A DNA stretch of 64,000 nt from Longimicrobium sp. (GTDB lineage: Bacteria; Gemmatimonadota; Gemmatimonadetes; Longimicrobiales; Longimicrobiaceae), in NCBI RefSeq assembly GCF_036388275.1, contig NZ_DASVSF010000113.1, forward strand, positions 1 through 64,000, written 5' to 3'. Position numbers and translations under genes: made by a program. How positions within the stretch are numbered: the stretch's first letter is position 1; the number at the start of each line of letters is the position of its first letter. A model generated the notes under the pieces. That model saw nothing but the letters and a program-made list of their open reading frames with translations. It did not search any database and was not told the DNA's origin. This document shows positions 59,120-64,000 of the stretch, piece after piece.

Positions 59120-60268
59120 ATGAACCACATCCGTATCCTCATCCCGGCGCTGCTGCTGGCCGTCGGATCGACGGGCTGCGGCGGCTCGCCTACGCGCCTT
59201 TCCGCCGCCCCGCCCACCCCGGGCGTCGCCCTGGACACCGTCGCGAGCGGGCTGCAGGTGCCGTGGGACCTGGCCTTTGCTTCCGGCGGCCGGATCTTCG
59301 TCACCGAGCGGGCCGGGCGCATCCGCATCATCCAGGACGGCGCGCTTCGGCCGGAGGCGTGGGCTACGCTGGCGGTGGAGCGCCGCAGCGAGATGGGGCT
59401 GATGGGCATCGCCCTGTCGCCCGACTTCGCGCAAACGGGGCACGTCTTCGTGGCGGGCGCGTTCGCCACGGGCGATGAGCGCGCCGAGGTGCGCGTGGTG
59501 CGTCTGACGGAGCGCGGCGGGCGCGGGGTGGAGCCGCGGGTGATCCTGGACGGCATTCCCGCCACGCGCTACCACGCCGGCGCGGCGCTGCGGTTCGGGC
59601 CCGACGGCATGCTGTACCTGACCACGGGCGACGCTACCCGGCCGGGGCTGTCGCAGGACACCGCCTCGCTCGCCGGCAAGGTGCTGCGCATGCGTCCCGA
59701 CGGCGGCGTCCCGGCCGACAACCCCGTCGCGGGCTCGTACCTGTATGCCCTCGGCGTGCGCAACCCGCAGGGGCTGGCGTGGCACCCTGAGACAGGAAGC
59801 CTGTTCGCCCCCGACCATGGCCCCAGCGGCCTTCCCCGCGAGTGGTTCCGCCGCGGCCGCGACGAGTTGAACGTCATCGTCCCCCGCGGCAACTACGGAT
59901 GGCCGGACGCCGCGGGCGACCAGGGCGGGGGCGGGTTCGTGCGCCCGCTGGTGGAGTGGACGCCGGCCATCGCCCCGGGCGCGATGGCGTTCTACACGGG
60001 CGCCGAGTTCCCGTGGCGGGGCAACGCCTTCGTCGCGGCGCTCAGGGGAAAGCAGCTGCTGAGGATCGTGCTGCAGCCGGCGCCCGGAACCCGGACGGGA
60101 TGGCGGGCCGTGGCCGCGGAGCCGCTCCTTCGGGGGACGGTCGGCCGCATCCGCGCCGTGGTAATGGGCCCGGACGGGCACCTGTACCTCACCACCAGCA
60201 ACCGCGACGGCCGCGGCGACCCGGCGGGCACCGACGATCACCTGCTGCGCATCACCCGCCAGCGCTGA
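59120..60268 (+). CDS. PQQ-dependent sugar dehydrogenase-like beta-propeller lipoprotein
   Basis: A 382-aa soluble-glucose-dehydrogenase (GSDH) family protein. A lipobox sits near residue 20 (VGSTGC). GLQVPWDLAFASGGRIFVTERAGRIRI, EMGLMGIALSPDF, HAGAALRFGPDGMLYLTTGD and VRNPQGLAWHPETG mark the family. Many members are aldose dehydrogenases using PQQ; whether this one binds PQQ cannot be judged. No PQQ-biosynthesis genes are in the window. ATG at 59120 is preceded by GAGGG. Confidence 0.88.
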   Translation: MNHIRILIPALLLAVGSTGCGGSPTRLSAAPPTPGVALDTVASGLQVPWDLAFASGGRIFVTERAGRIRIIQDGALRPEAWATLAVERRSEMGLMGIALSPDFAQTGHVFVAGAFATGDERAEVRVVRLTERGGRGVEPRVILDGIPATRYHAGAALRFGPDGMLYLTTGDATRPGLSQDTASLAGKVLRMRPDGGVPADNPVAGSYLYALGVRNPQGLAWHPETGSLFAPDHGPSGLPREWFRRGRDELNVIVPRGNYGWPDAAGDQGGGGFVRPLVEWTPAIAPGAMAFYTGAEFPWRGNAFVAALRGKQLLRIVLQPAPGTRTGWRAVAAEPLLRGTVGRIRAVVMGPDGHLYLTTSNRDGRGDPAGTDDHLLRITRQR

Positions 60269-60274
60269 CGCCCT

Positions 60275-60961
60275 TCAGCCGCCGATCACGCCGCGCGCGA
60301 TGGCGAGCACGTCGTCCAGCATGGCAGGGGTCAAGCGGCCCGTAAAGGTGTTCTGCTGGCTGGGATGGTACGAACAGACGAGCGCCGGCCCGCCCTGGAC
60401 GGGGACGACCACCCCGTGGCCAAACTTCGGCAGGGGATGCGGAAGGACGCCGCCGGTGTCGCGGATCAACCGCACGGCCGCCTCGTAGGCGAACCCGCCC
60501 AGGCACAGGATGGCGCGCACGCCGGGGAGCAGCGCCAGCTCGCGGCGGATGAACGGGGCGCAGGCGTCGCGCTCCGGCGGCAGCGGCTTGTTGTCGGGCG
60601 GCGCGCAGCGCACGGCGGCGGTCACCCAGGCGTCGCGCAGCTGCAGCCCGTCTGCGCGGTGCACGGAGGTGGGTTGGCTGGCGAATCCGGCGCGGTGCAG
60701 CGCGGCGTAGAGGAAGTCGCCGCTGCGGTCGCCGGTGAACATGCGGCCGGTGCGGTTAGCCCCGTGCGCGGCGGGCGCCAGCCCCAGGATCAGCAGCCGC
60801 GCCGCCGGATCGCCGAAGCCGGGGACGGGGCGCGCCCAGTACTCGTCGTCGCGGTAGGCGCGGCGCTTTTCCACGCCCACCCGCTCGCGCCACTCCACCA
60901 GCCGCCCGCACGCGCGGCAGCCGGCCACCTCATCTTGGAGGACCTTCAGCTCCATCGCCAT
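60275..60961 (-). CDS. Family 5 uracil-DNA glycosylase (UDGb)
   Basis: A 228-aa base-excision enzyme. Cys 15, 18, 119 and 134 form the 4Fe-4S cluster. Motif A reads GLAPAAHGANRTGRMFTGD (60-78), the form of family 5, which lacks the catalytic polar residue of family 1. The later motif is HPSQQNTFTGR. Family 5 removes uracil and deaminated bases such as hypoxanthine, valuable in a GC-rich genome. It is convergent with the propeller gene with six bases between them. Confidence 0.93.
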   Translation of the reverse strand: MAMELKVLQDEVAGCRACGRLVEWRERVGVEKRRAYRDDEYWARPVPGFGDPAARLLILGLAPAAHGANRTGRMFTGDRSGDFLYAALHRAGFASQPTSVHRADGLQLRDAWVTAAVRCAPPDNKPLPPERDACAPFIRRELALLPGVRAILCLGGFAYEAAVRLIRDTGGVLPHPLPKFGHGVVVPVQGGPALVCSYHPSQQNTFTGRLTPAMLDDVLAIARGVIGG

Positions 60962-60986
60962 CGACTCCGTATCCGTCCGCCGCCGC

Positions 60987-61364
60987 TCAGGAGGGCGACG
61001 CGCGCATCCCCGCCAGCAGCAGCGCCACCCATCCCGCCAGGAAGCACAGCCCGCCCAGCGGAGTGATGGCGCCCAGCCAGCGCACGCCGGAAAGCGCCAG
61101 CACGTACAGGCTCCCGGAGAACACCACGATCCCCGCGGTGAACAGCCATCCCGCGAGCGCCCACCCGCCGCCCCCCGCGCGCCCCGCCGCGAAAGCGACC
61201 ACCAGCAGCGCCAAGGCGTGGTACATCTGGTAGCGCGCGGCCGTTTCCCACACGGCCAGCAGGTCCGGCGTCAGCCGCGCCCGCAGCGCATGCGCGCCGA
61301 ACGCCCCCGCGCCCACCGCCAGCAGCGCGAAGGTGCATCCCAGGATCCAGAAGGTGCGGTTCAT
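60987..61364 (-). CDS. DUF423-family small membrane protein
   Basis: A 125-aa protein with four hydrophobic segments. The N-terminus NRTFWILGCTFALLAVGAGAFGAHALRARLTPDLLAVWETAARYQMYHALALL is the DUF423/YgdD signature, including GAFGAHAL and the YQMYHALALL repeat. Function unknown. The ATG at 61364 opens the conserved domain; the longer upstream reading is not supported. Confidence 0.9.
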   Translation of the reverse strand: MNRTFWILGCTFALLAVGAGAFGAHALRARLTPDLLAVWETAARYQMYHALALLVVAFAAGRAGGGGWALAGWLFTAGIVVFSGSLYVLALSGVRWLGAITPLGGLCFLAGWVALLLAGMRASPS

Positions 61365-61570
61365 CTCTCGTGTTCGTACGGGGTTCGATCGGCGCGGGTC
61401 CGAAAGATGGGCAGGGGCGCCCGCTTGCGCCACCGGCCGATCCAGAGAACCGGACCTTCCCGCCGCCCCGCGTGTAACTCGTTGTGGGATCGGCACAAAG
61501 GGGACTCGGGAACATTCTTTGCTCAAGCGCGCGGCGGAGGGTGCATGGCAACCACCGGACGGCGAGGCAG

Positions 61571-62278
61571 ATGAACGATCCACGTGCTGGACGCAGGGGG
61601 TTGAGGCGTGACCACCCCGGCTTCTTCTGGGGAACGCTGGTGCTGGCGGTGCTGCTGCTGGGCGCCGCGGGGGTGGTGGCGTCGCGCGTGCCCCGCTACC
61701 GCTCGGAAACCGAGTACTTCAACCAGCGGCTGACGGTGGCCCAGCGCGCCACGCGCGACTCGCTGCTGGCGGCGCAGCAGAAGCGCACGCAGCTGGCGGT
61801 GGCGGTGCTGCGCCGCGACATGCGCATCCGCTCGCTGGAAACCAAGAAGCGGCACCTGGCCATCGTCCTCGACGATTCCGTGCTGGAGCTGCGGCAGGGC
61901 GTGGCCACGCTGCGCCGCGCGAAGCTCACCATCGGCGCCGATTCCATCATCAAGGCGCCGGATGGCCGTACGTGGCGGCTGGTGCGCCCCGTGGGCGAGC
62001 GGAAGGTGGCGCAGAAGCAGACCTCGCCCGCGTACGTGGTCCCCGAGTGGGTGTACGTGAGCCGCGGCCAGCCCGTGCCGGCCGAAGGCGAGCGGCGGGT
62101 GCCGGGGGGACTGGGGCGGTACGTGCTGCGGCTGGACGACGGCACCGAGATCTACAGCCAGCCGTCCGCCGGGCCGCTGAAGGACCTGGTGAAGCCGGGC
62201 GCCTTCATGGCCCAGGCGCGGGACCTTGCCGCCATCTTCGACGCGGTGGGCCAGGACACGCCGGTTTACATCTACTGA
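61571..62278 (+). CDS. Membrane-anchored protein resembling a catalytically dead L,D-transpeptidase
   Basis: A 235-aa protein. One membrane helix (about 17-38; FFWGTLVLAVLLLGAAGVVASRV) and a coiled-coil region (about 48-115) come first. A C-terminal domain then follows the same course as the adjacent L,D-transpeptidase: DGRTWRLVRPVGERKV, VPEWVYVSRG, GGLGRYVLRLDDGTEIY and the ending GQDTPVYIY, against GTQVYIY in the partner. The active-site HG and SHGC are missing, so it cannot be a transpeptidase. A structural partner of the next gene is the likeliest role. GAGG precedes the ATG. Confidence 0.82.
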   Translation: MNDPRAGRRGLRRDHPGFFWGTLVLAVLLLGAAGVVASRVPRYRSETEYFNQRLTVAQRATRDSLLAAQQKRTQLAVAVLRRDMRIRSLETKKRHLAIVLDDSVLELRQGVATLRRAKLTIGADSIIKAPDGRTWRLVRPVGERKVAQKQTSPAYVVPEWVYVSRGQPVPAEGERRVPGGLGRYVLRLDDGTEIYSQPSAGPLKDLVKPGAFMAQARDLAAIFDAVGQDTPVYIY

Positions 62279-62332
62279 GCCGGAAACCACGGTGACGGGC
62301 CCGCGTAAACCGGCGGGCCGGGAGGCAGCACG

Positions 62333-63193
62333 ATGGAAAAGGAATTCAGGCCCCGCAGGCCCGACAGCATCCCCGAGCGGCGCGACTACACGCCCAAGGG
62401 CCGGCTGCGCCGCATCTACCACAACTATCGCGGCGCGTCGCTGACGCTGGTGCTGGCCGTGCTGGTGGCCGCCGGGCTGTTCGCGGCCACGTCGGCATGG
62501 GCGGTCAACGAGCGCCTGACGCGCCGCGTGACCGAGATGACGTACCTGAAGGACACGCGCTCGCTGGAGTACGTGCGGCAGAAGGAGGCCGAGCTGGTGC
62601 GCCAGGCCGCCGAGCGCGAGCGGGCGCTGGCCAAGCGCGAGGAAGAGATCGCCCCGAAGGACCGGCCTTACCTGGTGGTGAGCCTGGCCGAAAAGCGGGT
62701 GCTGTACCTGAAGGGGCAGGACACGCTGTACAAGGCCCCCGTGGCGGTGGGGTCGGGCAAGACACTGGTGATGGGCGGAGTCACCAAGCGGTTCGTCACG
62801 CCCCGCGGCCGCATGGCCATCACCCACAAGGAGCTGGACCCCATCTGGGTTCCGCCCAACTGGCACTACATCGAGTACGCCCGGAAGACGGGGCGCGGCA
62901 TCATCGACATGAGCAACGCCTCGCCGGGCGCGCTGGCCGGGTACCCGGCCGGGCGGGTGCCGGTGCGCGGCGGCAGCGTCATCATTCCGCCCTGGGGCAG
63001 CCCGCAGCGGGCGCACAAGGGGGTGCTGGGGGTAGCCAAGCTGGAGATGTACGACGGCTACTACTTCCACGGCACCGACGACGAGTCGTCCATCGGCACC
63101 AACGCCAGCCACGGCTGCATCCGCATGCGCAAGGCCGACATCCTGTGGATGTACAAGAACGTGCCGGTCGGCACGCAGGTGTACATCTACTAA
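62333..63193 (+). CDS. L,D-transpeptidase (YkuD domain)
   Basis: A 286-aa enzyme with a membrane helix (about 36-57), a coiled coil (60-108) and a YkuD domain (about 112-286). The catalytic motif is complete: H246 in YYFHGTDD and C262 in TNASHGCIRM. L,D-transpeptidases make 3-3 cross-links or attach proteins to peptidoglycan, resistant to most beta-lactams. It starts 54 bp after the pseudoenzyme, with which it shares layout. A hairpin terminator follows. Confidence 0.94.
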   Translation: MEKEFRPRRPDSIPERRDYTPKGRLRRIYHNYRGASLTLVLAVLVAAGLFAATSAWAVNERLTRRVTEMTYLKDTRSLEYVRQKEAELVRQAAERERALAKREEEIAPKDRPYLVVSLAEKRVLYLKGQDTLYKAPVAVGSGKTLVMGGVTKRFVTPRGRMAITHKELDPIWVPPNWHYIEYARKTGRGIIDMSNASPGALAGYPAGRVPVRGGSVIIPPWGSPQRAHKGVLGVAKLEMYDGYYFHGTDDESSIGTNASHGCIRMRKADILWMYKNVPVGTQVYIY

Positions 63194-63219
63194 CCTGGCC
63201 GCGTCAGCGGACTGTGATC

Positions 63220-63253
63220 GAAGCCCCGGGGCGCGGATGCGCTCCGGGGCTTC
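63220..63253 (+). terminator. Terminator after the L,D-transpeptidase gene
   Basis: GAAGCCCCGG (63220-63229) and CCGGGGCTTC (63244-63253) form a perfect 10-bp stem whose loop contains a second GCGC pairing. It is followed by GTACGTG without a T run. Confidence 0.65.
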
Positions 63254-63364
63254 GTACGTGTGAGTGCGGGCGGGAGAGGGAAGCCGCATGCCGTGCACCG
63301 TGAGCGGGTGAACCCGGAGCACGGGCGCGCACGACGGCCATGAGATGCACCGCGACCTGCCAGC

Positions 63365-63399
63365 CCGCGCAGGCGGACTTCGTGTGGTCGTTGCAGCGA
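63365..63399. repeat. 35-bp direct repeat, copy 1
   Basis: Identical over 35 bases to 63589-63623 (core GCGCAGGCGGACTTCGTG). The two copies flank a CTCTCCCGC-type hairpin. Confidence 0.85.
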
Positions 63400-63486
63400 A
63401 TTCATTATTCATTCGCCCGCGGTGACCGCGGTCGCTCCCAAAAGGCAGGTCGGAGCGCTTCGGAGAGGGCCGTGCGGGCCCCGGCT

Positions 63487-63530
63487 GCCCTCTCCCCCCG
63501 GCCCCCTCTCCCGCAAGCGGGAGAGGGGGA
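63487..63530. repeat. CTCTCCCGC-type hairpin unit between the direct repeats
   Basis: CCCTCTCCCGC and GCGGGAGAGGG pair around a short AA loop, preceded by a CCGGCCCCC tract. It is the same module as at 37639-37686 and in the 30-kb array. No gene was found between 63194 and 63646. Confidence 0.75.
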
Positions 63531-63588
63531 GAACTGCACCACCTTCCGGGCGCGCACCGGGCTTCGACCCACACCCGGGCAAGCCAGT

Positions 63589-63623
63589 CCGCGCAGGCGG
63601 ACTTCGTGTGGTCGTTGCAGCGA
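63589..63623. repeat. 35-bp direct repeat, copy 2
   Basis: Perfect copy of 63365-63399, 224 bp downstream and in the same orientation. Confidence 0.85.
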
Positions 63624-63646
63624 CTTCAGTCTCCCGTGGGGTCACA

Positions 63647-64000
63647 CTACTTGAGCGCCACCTTCACCACCACCTTCTTCACCTCGTGCCGGCCCCCGGC
63701 CATGCACCCGGGCTTGTGGCCGTCACCGGGATGGAAGACGGCCAGGTCGCCCGGCCGCATCAGCAGCGAGCTGGCGAAGGGCGGCTCGGCGTAGAACACC
63801 ACGTCCGTGGCGGGATCATACGGCGTCTCCACCGCCAGCGCGTCCACCGGCGCGTGAAGGATGCGCTCGTGGCCGGCGGCGACGTACTGAAGGTCCACGT
63901 ACACGCGGTGCGACTCGAAGCGCTTTTCAGTGGACGGGCCGGTCTGGTACGACGACACCAGCGCGAACACGTCGTCCCCGTCGATGGCGTGGCGCCCGTC
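63647..64000 (-). CDS. YhcH/YjgK/YiaL-family (DUF386) protein, 5' end beyond the window
   Basis: The reading frame stays open to the last base, so the start is missing and 117 codons are seen. DGRHAIDGDDVFALVSSY, RFESHRVYVDLQYVAAGHE, MRPGDLAVFHPGDGHKPG and VKKVVVKV match the DUF386 family of cupin-like proteins, which are linked to sialic-acid or sugar catabolism (EbgC is a member). HPGDGHKPG carries the usual His residues. The partner pathway is outside the window. Confidence 0.9.
   Translation of the reverse strand, partial: DGRHAIDGDDVFALVSSYQTGPSTEKRFESHRVYVDLQYVAAGHERILHAPVDALAVETPYDPATDVVFYAEPPFASSLLMRPGDLAVFHPGDGHKPGCMAGGRHEVKKVVVKVALK

Overview
This is a roughly 70% GC bacterial chromosome segment with densely packed genes. 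The division cluster, a MurE with the DNPR signature of meso-diaminopimelate ligases, many outer-membrane-type lipoproteins and dispersed ACGGAG / GAGGCGCAGAG palindromes suggest a diderm soil bacterium. My best guess is Gemmatimonadota (Longimicrobium-like), inferred from gene style and repeats and not proven by a marker gene. No rRNA, tRNA, CRISPR array, transposase or prophage was recognised.

Layout. 1-3.6 kb: a 10-bp tandem repeat at the window edge, an AlbA_2/ATPase regulator, hisA coupled to a small L7/L12-like protein, and a PIN-toxin/antitoxin pair. 3.7-22.4 kb (minus strand): a complete division and cell-wall (dcw) cluster reading mraZ, a 66-aa gene, rsmH, ftsL, ftsI, murE, murF, mraY, murD, ftsW, murG, a 168-aa gene of unknown function, murC, ftsQ, ftsA, ftsZ. 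An M23 peptidase follows. Most junctions overlap by 1 or 4 bases. mraZ is preceded by four perfect GTGGG boxes at exact 10-bp spacing. 22.5-32.7 kb: lipid kinase, pilin-like secreted protein, S1/P1 nuclease, EAL phosphodiesterase, two tandem amidohydrolases (one without metal ligands), a 614-bp repeat element with 57-bp inverted ends, and a BlaI/M56-peptidase regulatory pair with two operators.

32.9-49.6 kb: two tandem lipoprotein Cu/Zn superoxide dismutases, rho, PBP2 (mrdA), an oligopeptide-type binding protein, an Eis-like acetyltransferase, a NamZ-type muramidase, an SDR-DUF1990 fusion, a TPR protein, a long acyl-CoA dehydrogenase and several small proteins. 49.6-64 kb: creatininase-family amidohydrolase, OB-like lipoproteins, M28 peptidase, HIT protein, a three-gene operon for beta-amino acid catabolism (MmsA, class III aminotransferase, DmpA-type peptidase), PQQ-type sugar dehydrogenase, family-5 uracil-DNA glycosylase, DUF423 protein, an L,D-transpeptidase next to a catalytically dead relative, and a truncated YhcH-family gene.

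The dominant theme is the cell envelope: peptidoglycan precursor synthesis, septal and elongation transpeptidases, an L,D-transpeptidase, M23 and NamZ hydrolases. The stress and catabolic genes between them form short independent units separated by strong hairpin terminators. The features most worth following up are the two unassigned dcw genes, the paired active and degenerate enzymes, the BlaI circuit beside sodC, and the repeat element at 29.9-30.5 kb.
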